Below are positions 34,661 through 43,406 of a stretch of DNA of 64,000 nucleotides, one piece after another. Location of the stretch: NCBI RefSeq assembly GCF_946407605.1, contig NZ_CAMJOS010000002.1, positions 62,001 through 126,000 of the forward strand. Reading direction: 5' to 3'. Source of the stretch: an uncultured Prevotella sp. (GTDB lineage: Bacteria > Bacteroidota > Bacteroidia > Bacteroidales > Bacteroidaceae). Numbering within the stretch: the stretch's first letter is position 1; every line of letters begins with the position of its first letter. The translations under genes and the position numbers were made by a program. The notes under the pieces are model-generated. The model searched no databases and was not told the DNA's origin. It worked only from the letters and a program-made list of their open reading frames with translations.

Positions 34661-35464
34661 TTATTTGGGCTGCTTGCCAATATAGGCCAGGATGCCTCCA
34701 TCGACATAGAGCACATGTCCGTTGACGGCGTCAGAGGCATGAGAGGCCAGGAACACAGCGGGACCACCCAACTCTGCAGGGTCGAGCCAACGACCAGCGG
34801 GTGTCTTGGCACAGATGAACAAGTCGAAGGGATGACGCGAGCCGTCAGCCTGACGTTCACGCAGGGGAGCTGTCTGTGGTGTGGCGATATAGCCAGGGCC
34901 AATACCGTTACACTGGATGTTATACTCACCATACTCCGAGCAGATGTTGCGGGTCAGCATCTTCAGACCACCCTTGGCGGCAGCATAGGCCGACACGGTC
35001 TCACGACCCAGTTCACTCATCATTGAGCAGATGTTGATAATCTTACCCTCACGACGCTCCATCATCTCGGGAATGACAGCTGAAGAGCAGATAAACGGTC
35101 CTACGAGGTCGATGTCGATGACCTGCTGGAACTCTGCACGCTTCATCTCGTGCATAGGGATACGCTTGATGATACCGGCGTTGTTCACCAGGATATCAAT
35201 CTGTCCCACCTCTTTATGAATGGTGTCCACCAGTGCCTTCACGTCGTCTTCCTTCGTCACGTCGCACACATAACCCTTCACATTCTCGATGCCGGCCTCT
35301 TTGTAGTTGTCCAGACCGCGCTGCAGGGCTTCCTGATTGATATCGTTGAAGATGATGGTCTTTGCGCCAGCAGCCACGAAAGCTTTGGCGATGTTGAATC
35401 CAATACCGTAAGAGGCGCCAGTAATCCACGCGTTCTTACCTTCCAATGAAAATAGATTTGCCAT
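34661..35464 (-). CDS. short-chain dehydrogenase, gluconate 5-dehydrogenase/KduD-like
   Basis: NAD(P)-dependent oxidoreductase, 267 residues from the ATG at 35464; the upstream open frame lacks family similarity. TGASYGIG (18-25) binds the cofactor, NNAGI follows, and the catalytic Ser/Tyr/Lys are in CSMMSELGRETVSAYAAAKGG. GPGYIATPQTAPLRE and the C-terminal VDGGILAYIG closely resemble gluconate 5-dehydrogenases and 2-deoxy-D-gluconate 3-dehydrogenases. It is the third gene behind lrp and the peptidase fusion (41-base gap), an unusual neighbourhood for a sugar-acid enzyme, so the substrate remains open. Confidence 0.85.
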   Translation of the reverse strand: MANLFSLEGKNAWITGASYGIGFNIAKAFVAAGAKTIIFNDINQEALQRGLDNYKEAGIENVKGYVCDVTKEDDVKALVDTIHKEVGQIDILVNNAGIIKRIPMHEMKRAEFQQVIDIDLVGPFICSSAVIPEMMERREGKIINICSMMSELGRETVSAYAAAKGGLKMLTRNICSEYGEYNIQCNGIGPGYIATPQTAPLRERQADGSRHPFDLFICAKTPAGRWLDPAELGGPAVFLASHASDAVNGHVLYVDGGILAYIGKQPK

Positions 35465-35505
35465 AAAATTTGTTGTTTGATATTTAATAAGTAATTTGAA
35501 CTTTT

Positions 35506-37269
35506 CTATTCTGCTGCCTCCTGGACCTGTTGCATCACACGCAGGAAGTTGCCACCCCATATCTTCTGGATGTCAGCCTCGCTGAAGCGTCGTGCCAACA
35601 ACTGACGGGTAAAGAGTGTCAGCTCGCTGGCATTGGCCAGTCCACAGATGCCGCCATCGCCGTCGAAGTCGGTACCCAGTCCCACATGGTCTATGCCCAT
35701 CACGCTGATAGCATGCTCCAGGTGTGCCATCGCGTCGAGGATGGTAGCCTGACCATCTTTCTTCAGGAAACCGTTATAGAGGGTGATCTGACAGACGCCA
35801 CCTTTCTGGGCCAGCGCCCGCATCTGGTCATCTGTCAGGTTGCGGGGATGGTCACACAGGGCACGTGCCGAGCTATGACTGCACACAATAGGTGTCTTCG
35901 ACAGTTCGAGAGCATCATAGAAGCTCTTCTCGTGGGCATGACTCAGGTCTACCATCAGTCCCAGGCGGTTCATCTCGCCTATGACCTGTCGGCCAAAGGC
36001 GCTGACACCACCATGTGTCTGACTGCCTCGTGCCGAGTCGCAGATATCATTATCGCCATTATGACACAGGGTGATATAGACCACGCCGCGCTCCTTGAAA
36101 TGGCGGATATTTTCTACTTTTCCTTCCAGGGCTAAGCCATTCTCTATACCTATCATGATGCTCTTCTTGCCAGCCCATTTGTTGTCCCACAACTGTTGCG
36201 GCGTGCGGGCCAGCGCCAGATACTGACTATTGCGAGCCACCATCTGCTCTATCTTGTCGAAGATATCATCAGCAAAGGTCTTAGGCGTAAAGCCTTCATG
36301 ATCCTTCAACCACTTATCTTCAGCCTTCGTCCACCTGTCCTGCGGCAGATAGGCCACCATGATAGTGGCATCGAGGCGTCCCTCCGTCATCTTATGCAGG
36401 TCGACCAGGATGCGGGAGTCACGACTGCCGAAGTCCACGTTCTGTGGGAAGAACATCGGGGTGTCGCAATGGGTGTCGAGGGTCAGTATATGATGATGCA
36501 GGCACTTCACCTCCTGATGCTTCGCAGCCTCGTCAACGAGCCACTTAAAGATAGGCAGGCCACTCTCGCCCATACATTCGGGATGCCATTGCACACCCAC
36601 GATAGGCTTGAACTCCGTGCTCTCTACCGCCTCAATCACACCATCGGCAGCTTTTGCCACCACCCGCAGACTGGGACCAGGCTCGCCTACGGCCTGATGA
36701 TGGAAGGAATTGACGTAACTCCTACCGCCGTATATATTATATAAGGTGGAGCCTTCTTCGATGGTGACGCTGTGCGTAGGCTCCGAGCGGTCAGCATCCT
36801 GCGAATGCTTGATGAGCCCATTAGATCCATTGGACCCCAGGTCCTGAACCACCTTTCCCCCCAGGGCGGTCACCAAGGTCTGGATGCCTCGGCAGATGCC
36901 TAAGATGGGCAACTGGCGGTTATAGGCCATGCGGGTTATCAACAACTCGGGCAGGTCGCGCTCGCTGTTGATACCTCCCAGTCCGGGTACTGGCTCCTCG
37001 CCTTGATAGAGCGGGTTGATGTCGGCACCACCACTCAGCAGCAGGGCGTCGATATGGTCGAGCGTATTGGCCAGCACGGCAGCATCTGCCACAGGGGGTA
37101 TGACGACTGGCACACCTCCTGCTGCCACCACCTGCTTGTAGTAGCCCTCGCCGAGTTTACATGTCAGCTCGCCGTAATTGCCCGTGATACCAATGATTGG
37201 CCGATGCTGTGCCACAGGAAACGTCTGATGCATGTCGGCCATAATGGCGTTCAGATCAAACTGTTTCAT
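35506..37269 (-). CDS. fusion of class I glutamine amidotransferase-like hydrolase and M19 dipeptidase
   Basis: Two enzymes in one chain of 587 residues. Residues ~20-245 are a PuuD-type gamma-glutamyl hydrolase: ALLLSGGADINP, nucleophile Cys in LGICRGIQ (~127), His-Glu in VQWHPE (~225). Residues ~260-585 are a membrane (renal) dipeptidase: DTHCDTP metal motif, IGIENGLAL metal Glu, DLSHAHEKS, CSHSSARAL, and GLGTDFDG. All metal and catalytic residues are visible in both halves. No signal peptide, so the action is cytoplasmic. One base separates it from lrp, so the regulator and enzyme are coupled. The pairing suggests stepwise breakdown of a gamma-glutamyl or glutathione-like peptide; this is inference. 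Confidence 0.88.
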   Translation of the reverse strand: MKQFDLNAIMADMHQTFPVAQHRPIIGITGNYGELTCKLGEGYYKQVVAAGGVPVVIPPVADAAVLANTLDHIDALLLSGGADINPLYQGEEPVPGLGGINSERDLPELLITRMAYNRQLPILGICRGIQTLVTALGGKVVQDLGSNGSNGLIKHSQDADRSEPTHSVTIEEGSTLYNIYGGRSYVNSFHHQAVGEPGPSLRVVAKAADGVIEAVESTEFKPIVGVQWHPECMGESGLPIFKWLVDEAAKHQEVKCLHHHILTLDTHCDTPMFFPQNVDFGSRDSRILVDLHKMTEGRLDATIMVAYLPQDRWTKAEDKWLKDHEGFTPKTFADDIFDKIEQMVARNSQYLALARTPQQLWDNKWAGKKSIMIGIENGLALEGKVENIRHFKERGVVYITLCHNGDNDICDSARGSQTHGGVSAFGRQVIGEMNRLGLMVDLSHAHEKSFYDALELSKTPIVCSHSSARALCDHPRNLTDDQMRALAQKGGVCQITLYNGFLKKDGQATILDAMAHLEHAISVMGIDHVGLGTDFDGDGGICGLANASELTLFTRQLLARRFSEADIQKIWGGNFLRVMQQVQEAAE

Positions 37270-37270
37270 A

Positions 37271-37741
37271 TTATTCTATCTCCTCAAAGTGTACGGGAAT
37301 CTCACGTTTGATGCTCTGCTCCAACGAGATGAGTGTCTCAGTAGCCATCACACCAGGAATCTCCTGCAGCTGGCCGTTGATGAGGTGCATCAGCTGCTCG
37401 TTGTCGCGGGCATAGAGCTTCACCATCATGGTGTAGGGACCTGTGGTGAAATGACACTCCACCACCTCGGGAATCAGCTCCAGACGCTTCACCACCTCTC
37501 TATACATGGAACCACGCTCCAGCGTGAGTCCCACATAGGTGCAGGTTCTGTAGCCCAGCGACTTGGGGTTGACATCGAATCCGCTACCTGTGATGACGTC
37601 GCTGTCTATCAGGCGTTGCACTCGCTGATGGATGGCGGCACGCGACACGTTACATTCTGCTGCTACATCCTTAAACGGGATGCGGGCATTTTTTGACAAG
37701 ATGCTCAGTATTTTCTTGTCTAAGTTATCAATCTTATCCAT
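37271..37741 (-). CDS. Lrp/AsnC family transcriptional regulator
   Basis: Amino-acid-responsive regulator, 156 residues. The N-terminal winged helix (LDKKILSILSKNARIPFKDVAAECNVSRAAIHQRVQRL) is followed by the RAM ligand-binding domain (VGLTLERGSMYREVV..., FTTGPYTMMVKLYARD). It is the first gene of an operon with the peptidase fusion and the dehydrogenase. Its start lies next to a perfect 17-bp inverted repeat that overlaps the promoter, a probable site for autoregulation. Confidence 0.92.
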   Translation of the reverse strand: MDKIDNLDKKILSILSKNARIPFKDVAAECNVSRAAIHQRVQRLIDSDVITGSGFDVNPKSLGYRTCTYVGLTLERGSMYREVVKRLELIPEVVECHFTTGPYTMMVKLYARDNEQLMHLINGQLQEIPGVMATETLISLEQSIKREIPVHFEEIE

Positions 37742-37743
37742 TT

Positions 37744-37786
37744 AAAAAGTGTACTTTTGCATTTTGATAGCAAAAGTACACTTTTT
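37744..37786 (-). promoter_or_regulatory. lrp promoter inside a perfect 17-bp inverted repeat
   Basis: Arms 37744-37760 and 37770-37786 (AAAAAGTGTACTTTTGC and its complement) with a 9-base loop. The minus-strand -7 element TACTTTTG lies at 37778-37771, and the predicted start of transcription falls in the loop. A mirror TACTTTTG lies on the plus strand. It may be an Lrp operator; with its terminal T-runs it could also act as a terminator for the FKBP operon. Confidence 0.65.
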
Positions 37787-37825
37787 TATTGAAACTTGCA
37801 ACCTTTTTACGAAAAAAGTGCGAAT

Positions 37826-38716
37826 TTATTTCTCTATACCTAACAATTCGACATCAAAGATGAGTGTAGAGTAGGGAGGAATCTTACCGGTCTGACGCTC
37901 ACCATAGCCCAGCTCCTGGGGGATGTAGAGGCGCCACTTAGAACCTACAGGCATCAGGGCGATACCCTCGGTCCAGCCTTTGATGACCTGGTTCAGACCA
38001 AAGACGGCGGGCTCACCGCGCTGGTAGCTGCTGTCGAACACGGTACCGTCGATCAGCTTACCCTCGTAGTTCACCTTCACCTTGTCGGTCTTCGTGGGCA
38101 CAGCACCGTTGCCCTGCTTCAGCACCTCATACTGCAGTCCGCTGGCAGTGGTCTTGATGCCGGGCTTCTTGGCGTTCTGAGCCAGGAAGTCCTTGCCGGC
38201 CTTCGTCAGCTTCTCGGTCTTCACATCCTGGTTGTGCTTCATCTTCTGGTCGTGGATGCCCTGCGCCTTCTTCATAGTCATCACCGTGGTGTCGTTCATC
38301 AGGATGTCGGTGAAGCCACGATAGAACAGGGGGTCAACCACTGAGTCAACGGCATTATCCAGCTCGCTCTTGATGCTGGCCAGCATACGGTCGGTCACCT
38401 GATTGGCAATCTGCATACCTGCCAAACGAGACTTCATGCGAGGGTCGTTCATATTATCCAGCGCCTCGTTGAAACCTTCGATAAAATCGGCCATATAGGT
38501 GGTGTCCACACCAAACTGACGCTGCAGATAGGGCAGCAGGCCGTTGGTCACCACCACACCAGCGGCATAGCTCAGCGAGTCGCTGCTATTGGCAAGCTTC
38601 ACCGCCATCTTCATGGCAGGTGCCTTCTTGTCGTTCGTCTTCTTCTTAGCAGCGTCGACGTTGTTAAACGAAGCACTCGCCAGAACGGCGAGTGCTATAA
38701 GGATGAGTTTTCTCAT
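37826..38716 (-). CDS. FKBP-type peptidyl-prolyl isomerase, exported
   Basis: Third of three tandem FKBP genes; 296 residues. Signal peptide [22 protein letters not shown]. Residues ~45-190 form the helical FKBP N-terminal domain ([34 protein letters not shown]). Residues ~205-296 form the isomerase domain with [41 protein letters not shown] and [23 protein letters not shown]. Probably a periplasmic folding catalyst. Only 7 bases separate it from the preceding FKBP gene. Confidence 0.92.
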   Translation of the reverse strand: MRKLILIALAVLASASFNNVDAAKKKTNDKKAPAMKMAVKLANSSDSLSYAAGVVVTNGLLPYLQRQFGVDTTYMADFIEGFNEALDNMNDPRMKSRLAGMQIANQVTDRMLASIKSELDNAVDSVVDPLFYRGFTDILMNDTTVMTMKKAQGIHDQKMKHNQDVKTEKLTKAGKDFLAQNAKKPGIKTTASGLQYEVLKQGNGAVPTKTDKVKVNYEGKLIDGTVFDSSYQRGEPAVFGLNQVIKGWTEGIALMPVGSKWRLYIPQELGYGERQTGKIPPYSTLIFDVELLGIEK

Positions 38717-38723
38717 ACCCGCA

Positions 38724-39593
38724 TTACTTTACCTCTAAGAGTTCTACCTTGAAGATCAGAGTTGAGAAGGGAGGGATGTTACCCTGACCATTGGCACCGT
38801 AAGCCAGGTTCTCGGGGATATAGATCTCCCACTCAGAACCAACAGGCATAGCCTTCAAAGCCTCGGTCCAACCCTTGATGACGCGAGTTACAGCAAACTC
38901 AGCGGGCTGGTCACCGTGGTTGGCAGAAGCGTCGAACACGGTACCGTCAATCAGCTTACCCTCGTAGTTCACTACCACCACGTTGGTGTCGACAGGCAGC
39001 ACGCCATTACCTTCCTTCAGCACCTTGTACTGCACACCGCAAGGCAGGGTCTGCACACCTTCCTTCTTGGCATTCTCTGCCAAGAACTTGGCACCCTCTT
39101 CCTTGTTGGCGGCATACTTCTTCTCAGCGCTCTTGGCCTTGATGCTCTCAAACAGCACCTGAGCCAGTGAGTCGGCCTGAGCTACAGTCAGCTTGCAGTC
39201 CTTACCAGTAACGCTGCTGACGAAACCAGCCAGGAAGTTGTTCAGAGAAACGCTCTGGGTAGAGTCCTCACCAAACAGGTTGTAGTTCAGACCCTTCATC
39301 ATGTTGTTAGAGATCTGCTGACCAATCTCGATACCAGCGAAGTAGGCGGCCTTCTTCTTGTCGTCACCAGCCTTTGCACCATCGTTCACACCCTGCAGGA
39401 ACTCTGCGATATAGGTGGTGTCCACGCCCTTGGCGTTGGCCAGATAGTCCATCAGGCCCTGGCTCTGTACCACACCGATGGCATAGCTCAGGGTGTCAAC
39501 ATCATTCTTCAAACTGGGTTTGGGGTTGTTGCCACACGACATCATCGTTGCAACCACAGCGGCTACGATAGCCACAGAGAAAAACTTTTTCAT
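38724..39593 (-). CDS. FKBP-type peptidyl-prolyl isomerase, lipoprotein
   Basis: Second FKBP gene, 289 residues. Lipoprotein signal with the lipid Cys in TMMSCGNN (~20). N-terminal helical domain ([36 protein letters not shown]), then the isomerase domain ([57 protein letters not shown]). Clearly a paralogue of its neighbour at 37826. Membrane-anchored folding helper, probably facing the periplasm. Confidence 0.92.
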   Translation of the reverse strand: MKKFFSVAIVAAVVATMMSCGNNPKPSLKNDVDTLSYAIGVVQSQGLMDYLANAKGVDTTYIAEFLQGVNDGAKAGDDKKKAAYFAGIEIGQQISNNMMKGLNYNLFGEDSTQSVSLNNFLAGFVSSVTGKDCKLTVAQADSLAQVLFESIKAKSAEKKYAANKEEGAKFLAENAKKEGVQTLPCGVQYKVLKEGNGVLPVDTNVVVVNYEGKLIDGTVFDASANHGDQPAEFAVTRVIKGWTEALKAMPVGSEWEIYIPENLAYGANGQGNIPPFSTLIFKVELLEVK

Positions 39594-39628
39594 TGTCTTT
39601 AATATTTTAATGTTTAATCTTTAATCTA

Positions 39629-40234
39629 TTACATCACCTCAATCAGCTCCACATCGAAGATCAGAGTGGCAAAGGGAGGAATCATGGCACCTGCACCACC
39701 CTCGCCGTAAGCCAGGCGGTAGGGGATGAAGAAACGATACTTGCCACCCTCCTGCATCAGCTGCAGACCCTCGGTCCAACCAGCGATAACCTGCTGCAGA
39801 CCAAATACAGCGGGCTCACCACGCTGTACGCTGCTGTCGAACACGGTACCGTCGATGAGGAAACCCTCATAGTGACACTTCACCGAGTCCTTGGCGGTAG
39901 GCTTCTTGCCGTTGCCTTCCTTCAGCACCTGATACTGCAGACCGCTGGGGGTGGTGATGACGCCTTCCTTCTTGGCGTTCTCCTTCAGATATTTCTCGCC
40001 TTCTTCCTTGGCAGCCTTACCCTGCTCGGCACGTGCGGCATTCATGGCAGCCTCTTTCTTGGCGAAATAGTCCTGCACAATCTGCTGTGCCTCACGATGC
40101 GACACCTTCAGCTCGCTGCCGCTCAGCACGTCCTTGATTGACTGTGCAAAATCATCCACGTTCAATTCCGTGGCACCCATCTGTGCCAGTTGCTGTCCGA
40201 TGCCCAGACCCAGGGCATAACTTACTTTATCCAT
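39629..40234 (-). CDS. FKBP-type peptidyl-prolyl isomerase, FklB-like
   Basis: First FKBP gene, 201 residues, no signal peptide, so cytoplasmic. MDKVSYALGLGIGQQLAQMG starts the dimerising helical domain; the isomerase domain covers ~105-201 ([69 protein letters not shown]). With its two exported paralogues it forms a three-gene operon from the promoter at 40279, giving one isomerase in each compartment. Confidence 0.92.
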   Translation of the reverse strand: MDKVSYALGLGIGQQLAQMGATELNVDDFAQSIKDVLSGSELKVSHREAQQIVQDYFAKKEAAMNAARAEQGKAAKEEGEKYLKENAKKEGVITTPSGLQYQVLKEGNGKKPTAKDSVKCHYEGFLIDGTVFDSSVQRGEPAVFGLQQVIAGWTEGLQLMQEGGKYRFFIPYRLAYGEGGAGAMIPPFATLIFDVELIEVM

Positions 40235-40278
40235 GCTTTCTCTTAAATATAATAATGTGTAATCTCAAAAATTGCGTG

Positions 40279-40286
40279 CAAAATTA
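40279..40286 (-). promoter_or_regulatory. -7 promoter element for the FKBP operon
   Basis: Minus-strand TAATTTTG, 45 bases before the first FKBP gene. Confidence 0.6.
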
Positions 40287-40350
40287 AACATTTTCCATGA
40301 TACGAGTATCATCCCAAGCCAAAAATTAGTTTTATTTAAGCCTTCAAGGC

Positions 40351-40386
40351 AAAAAAAAATCCCACAGGCATCGCTGCCTGCGGGAT
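40351..40386 (-). terminator. intrinsic terminator of the BlaI/M56 operon
   Basis: 12-bp stem ATCCCACAGGCA / TGCCTGCGGGAT (40359-40370 / 40375-40386, one mismatch), loop TCGC, followed on the minus strand by eight T. Confidence 0.88.
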
Positions 40387-40419
40387 AAGTCTTCATACAA
40401 GTCATTCGGTTGAATATCT

Positions 40420-41823
40420 CTATTTCAGTCTGAACGTGACGGGAATGGTGAACTTCACACGGACTGTATGACCATTCTGTTTGCCTGGTGTCCACTTAGG
40501 CATCGCGTTGACAACTCGGATGGCTTCGGCATCGAGTGCGGGATTCACACTTTTGACAACCTTTGGATCGGAGACACTACCGTCTGTGTTGACGATGAAC
40601 GTCACAACCACTCGTCCTTGAGTGCCCTTCTCCAAAGCTTCTTTGGGATATTTCACCTCACTATTCAGGAATTGCATCATACCTTCGTCACCACCAGGGA
40701 ACTTTGGCATCTCCTCCACCACGTCGAAGACTCTCGAGGGGTCACTCGTTTCTTTTGCCACCACAGGTTGCGTCTCTACAGGCTTCTTCTCCACAGCTTT
40801 CTTCTCTGTAGTTTTCTTTTCTACAGTCTTCTTCTCGGCGGTCTTGACTGGCTGGACCTTCTTCACCTCAACGGTCTTCGAGCCCACTTTCACCTGTGCA
40901 TTGGCGTTGCCTTTCTTCACCACCTTCTTCTGTGGCTGCTGCTGGCTGTTGTCATACACATAGTCGTTCACGGTTTCGGCGTTCAGCGCCAGGGCAAGAC
41001 CCACGATGGGCAGCAGAGCAAGCACTTTCAGCCAGCTCATGCGTGTAGATTTCTTATTGGTAAGCATCATATTTATGCGGTTTTTAAGGGTACTGTGACT
41101 AATACCGTTGGCGACTGAGTACCCACAGGCGCGGACGGCTTTTTGGATAAGTAGATACTGATACTGACGCATATTGATGCCTTGAGAGAGTACCGCTGCA
41201 TCGGCTTCATACTCGTGGATGGCGCGCAGATCCTGGCGCAGCATCCACATAGCAGGATTGAACCATTGCAACACGGTGAGTGTATCAACGAGGAGCACGT
41301 CGAGCGAGTGACGCTTGCTGATATGTCCCCGTTCATGGGCCATAATGGCCGGGTCCGGACTTTCGTAATCTTTTCGGTTGAGCACGATGTAGCGCATCCA
41401 GCTGAAGGGCGACACATCCTTGTCGGTAACGGCAACGATGGTGCCGTCGGCCTGCGGATGGCACTCGCTGCGACGTATCAGGCTCACCACCTGACCCACC
41501 GACCACAGCATCTTGCCCAACGTGACGGCGATGCCTGCAAAGAACAGCGCCAGCACCATCTCTTGCCACAGGGGTTGCGACTCCTCTACCACTGCCATCA
41601 TGGGCAGTCCGGCAGTCACGCTACCCGTCGTCTGCGGCACCACTACCGTATGATGGACGGTGATGACACAGAGCGGCAGCACAAACGAGGCCACAGCAGT
41701 GGATAGCAGCACCACACGATTCATGCGATGCAACGTCTCGCGGCTCAGCATCAGGCGGTAGAACATATAAAATACCGCCACGCAGCCAGCTACCTTCAGG
41801 TCGTATATCAGAAACTCCATCAT
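40420..41823 (-). CDS. M56 family metallopeptidase with C-terminal TonB domain
   Basis: BlaR1-like membrane sensor peptidase, 467 residues. Hydrophobic helices lie at ~1-60 and ~88-115, with the zinc motif H163-E164-R-G-H167 in AHERGHISKRHS and the third ligand region in IHEYEADAAVL. One more helix lies near 270-285. A linker of repeated EKKT/EKKA/EKKP units (~305-345) leads to a TonB_C domain (FDVVEEMPKFPGGDEG ... KWTPGKQNGHTVRVKFTIPVTFRLK). It probably cleaves the BlaI repressor on a signal; the TonB-like end may touch the outer membrane or cell wall. It follows blaI by 25 bases. Signal unknown; there is no beta-lactamase nearby. Confidence 0.9.
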   Translation of the reverse strand: MMEFLIYDLKVAGCVAVFYMFYRLMLSRETLHRMNRVVLLSTAVASFVLPLCVITVHHTVVVPQTTGSVTAGLPMMAVVEESQPLWQEMVLALFFAGIAVTLGKMLWSVGQVVSLIRRSECHPQADGTIVAVTDKDVSPFSWMRYIVLNRKDYESPDPAIMAHERGHISKRHSLDVLLVDTLTVLQWFNPAMWMLRQDLRAIHEYEADAAVLSQGINMRQYQYLLIQKAVRACGYSVANGISHSTLKNRINMMLTNKKSTRMSWLKVLALLPIVGLALALNAETVNDYVYDNSQQQPQKKVVKKGNANAQVKVGSKTVEVKKVQPVKTAEKKTVEKKTTEKKAVEKKPVETQPVVAKETSDPSRVFDVVEEMPKFPGGDEGMMQFLNSEVKYPKEALEKGTQGRVVVTFIVNTDGSVSDPKVVKSVNPALDAEAIRVVNAMPKWTPGKQNGHTVRVKFTIPVTFRLK

Positions 41824-41848
41824 ACTTTCTTGATTTGAGGTTTATAAC

Positions 41849-42211
41849 TTAACCTTTTGATTCTTCTATTTGTTCTATGAGTTCTTTCAGTTCTTCTACC
41901 GATATCTTCTCTTCTTTTACGAAACTGCTGACGGCACTCAGGTACGAGTCGCCGAAATAGTTCTTGATGACACCGGCCAGGCTCGAACGTCCATATTCCT
42001 TCTCAGTCACCGTGGGGTAGTACTGGTAGGTAGTGCCATACTGCTTGTGATCCAGGAATCCCTTCTTCTCCAGTATGCGTACCGTTGTCGATAGCGTGTT
42101 GAAGTGAGGACGCGGCTCGTCGTAATACTCCAAGAGCTCCTTCACAAACATCGGCCCGTGCTCCCAGTACAGGTCCATGATTTCCTTTTCTTTCGTTGTC
42201 AGCCTTTTCAT
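41849..42211 (-). CDS. BlaI/MecI/CopY family transcriptional repressor
   Basis: Winged-helix repressor of the BlaI group, 120 residues from the ATG at 42211 (MKRLTTKEKEIMDLYWEHGPMFVKELLEYY). FNTLSTTVRILEKKGFLDHKQYGTTYQYYP is the recognition wing. The C-terminal helix dimerises (SVEELKELIEQIEES). A longer start at 42316 would run through the operator and is unlikely. It pairs with the M56 peptidase gene behind it, and two dyad operators lie directly upstream. Confidence 0.92.
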   Translation of the reverse strand: MKRLTTKEKEIMDLYWEHGPMFVKELLEYYDEPRPHFNTLSTTVRILEKKGFLDHKQYGTTYQYYPTVTEKEYGRSSLAGVIKNYFGDSYLSAVSSFVKEEKISVEELKELIEQIEESKG

Positions 42212-42285
42212 ATCTGAAATTAATTCTATTCTAAAGTGCAACGCTTTATCTTTCATCAGAATTGCGTCAGTATCTGTATCCGCTG

Positions 42286-42330
42286 CAAAGTAACTAAAAA
42301 ATTTAGTTCTATGCAACTAAAAGCTTTAGT
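42286..42330 (-). promoter_or_regulatory. promoter and two BlaI-type operator dyads
   Basis: Two 15-bp dyads of form ACTAAAnnnTTTAGT, at 42293-42307 and 42316-42330, centres 23 bp apart. The -7-like TTACTTTG (42293-42286) touches the first dyad. The arrangement fits repressor binding over the -33 region. Confidence 0.65.
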
Positions 42331-42460
42331 TTTTAATGTTTCTTAAGAAGAAACTGCCCATTTTCTTAGTTGTTCACACAAGTTGTGCACTTTTTAAGTT
42401 AATCCGACTTGATAATGGCTAAATAGCTCAAAATAATTTGTACACCTCACTACCCTTCTC

Positions 42461-42468
42461 TAACTTTG
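42461..42468 (+). promoter_or_regulatory. -7 promoter element, leaderless layout
   Basis: TAACTTTG ends six bases before the ATG at 42475, so the transcript should begin at or next to the start codon. Confidence 0.55.
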
Positions 42469-42474
42469 CACCCG

Positions 42475-42978
42475 ATGAAGACGACATACGGACTTTTACT
42501 CATCGTCACAGCCCTCATGTGCTGTCAGGCTGTCTCTGCCCAGAGACGGCTGGTTGTCGTAGATTACGAAACCAACGCACCCGTCGGCGGCGCCAACGTC
42601 GTAGGCAACGGACTCACTACGCAGGCCGACACCCTCGGCTTCGTCACTGTGCCCGACACCTGTCGCAGTCTCATCTTCTCACATGTCAACTACGAGAGCC
42701 GACTCATCAACCTCAACGAGGTGCACGACACCATCTTCCTCCTCTCAAAGCTTCTAAATATTAAAGAGGTGGTAATTTTCGGCAAGGCACCCGAGGTGGA
42801 AGACTACACCGAGCTCAACAAGCGCTTCCAACTGCCCAAGAGCGAGCTACAGCTGGCGGGTGCCCAGCCTAACGGCAACCTCTTCGGCCTCCTCGGCTAC
42901 CTCATCCCCAAGAAATGGAAGAAGGGTCCCAAGAAGAATCGCAAGGAACGCCTACAGGAGATCCTCAACGATTATTGA
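42475..42978 (+). CDS. secreted protein with a carboxypeptidase-regulatory-like domain
   Basis: 167 residues. Signal peptide MKTTYGLLLIVTALMCCQAVSAQ, then a single beta-sandwich domain of the CarboxypepD-reg type (VVDYETNAPVGGANVVGNGLTTQADTLGFVTVPD, FSHVNYESRLINL). In Bacteroidota this domain often sits at the start of TonB-dependent receptors, but here it stands alone. The C-terminus is a basic segment (IPKKWKKGPKKNRKERL). Probably periplasmic or surface-located; function unknown. It is a single gene; no terminator was seen. Confidence 0.75.
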   Translation: MKTTYGLLLIVTALMCCQAVSAQRRLVVVDYETNAPVGGANVVGNGLTTQADTLGFVTVPDTCRSLIFSHVNYESRLINLNEVHDTIFLLSKLLNIKEVVIFGKAPEVEDYTELNKRFQLPKSELQLAGAQPNGNLFGLLGYLIPKKWKKGPKKNRKERLQEILNDY

Positions 42979-43069
42979 CCTCTTTCTTCATTTTTGCGGA
43001 ACACGAATAAATTCACATGATAGGGCTTCTATTCAGGTCAAAATACCTCAAACCTTGCCCGATATTTGC

Positions 43070-43124
43070 TCATGGACTTCTCATGGACTTCTCATGGACC
43101 TCTCATAGACCTCTCATAGACCTC
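43070..43124. repeat. 11-bp tandem repeat, five copies
   Basis: TCATGGACTTC x2, TCATGGACCTC, TCATAGACCTC x2. A second 11-bp series, ATGAATGAGGT/ATGAATAAGGT, follows at 43162-43183. The gap 42979-43406 has no gene; it contains these repeats and the promoter of the next gene. Confidence 0.8.
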
Positions 43125-43355
43125 TCTATGCGAACTCTATCTCCAAGGCCAAGAATAAGCCATGAATGAGGTATGAATAAGGTATGAGTATCCTATCCCA
43201 AATGTCTTAAATGAGTAAGTGAGAAAATCGTCGCTACGATGACTGGGACGATGAGGATGAGGAGGACAACTTGCCAATCGAACTTATATACCTATTTTAT
43301 TTTATAATAAAGCAGGGAACGCCGCATGGGTCTCCTGTTCTTTTTCCCGAAAAAT

Positions 43356-43386
43356 TTTGCAGTTGCCTGAAAAAGTTGTACCTTTG
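43356..43386 (+). promoter_or_regulatory. promoter for the transglutaminase-ABC pair
   Basis: TTTG 43356-43359, 19-base spacer, TACCTTTG 43379-43386. Confidence 0.65.
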
Positions 43387-43406
43387 CAGAAATAAAAACT
43401 ATAAAT

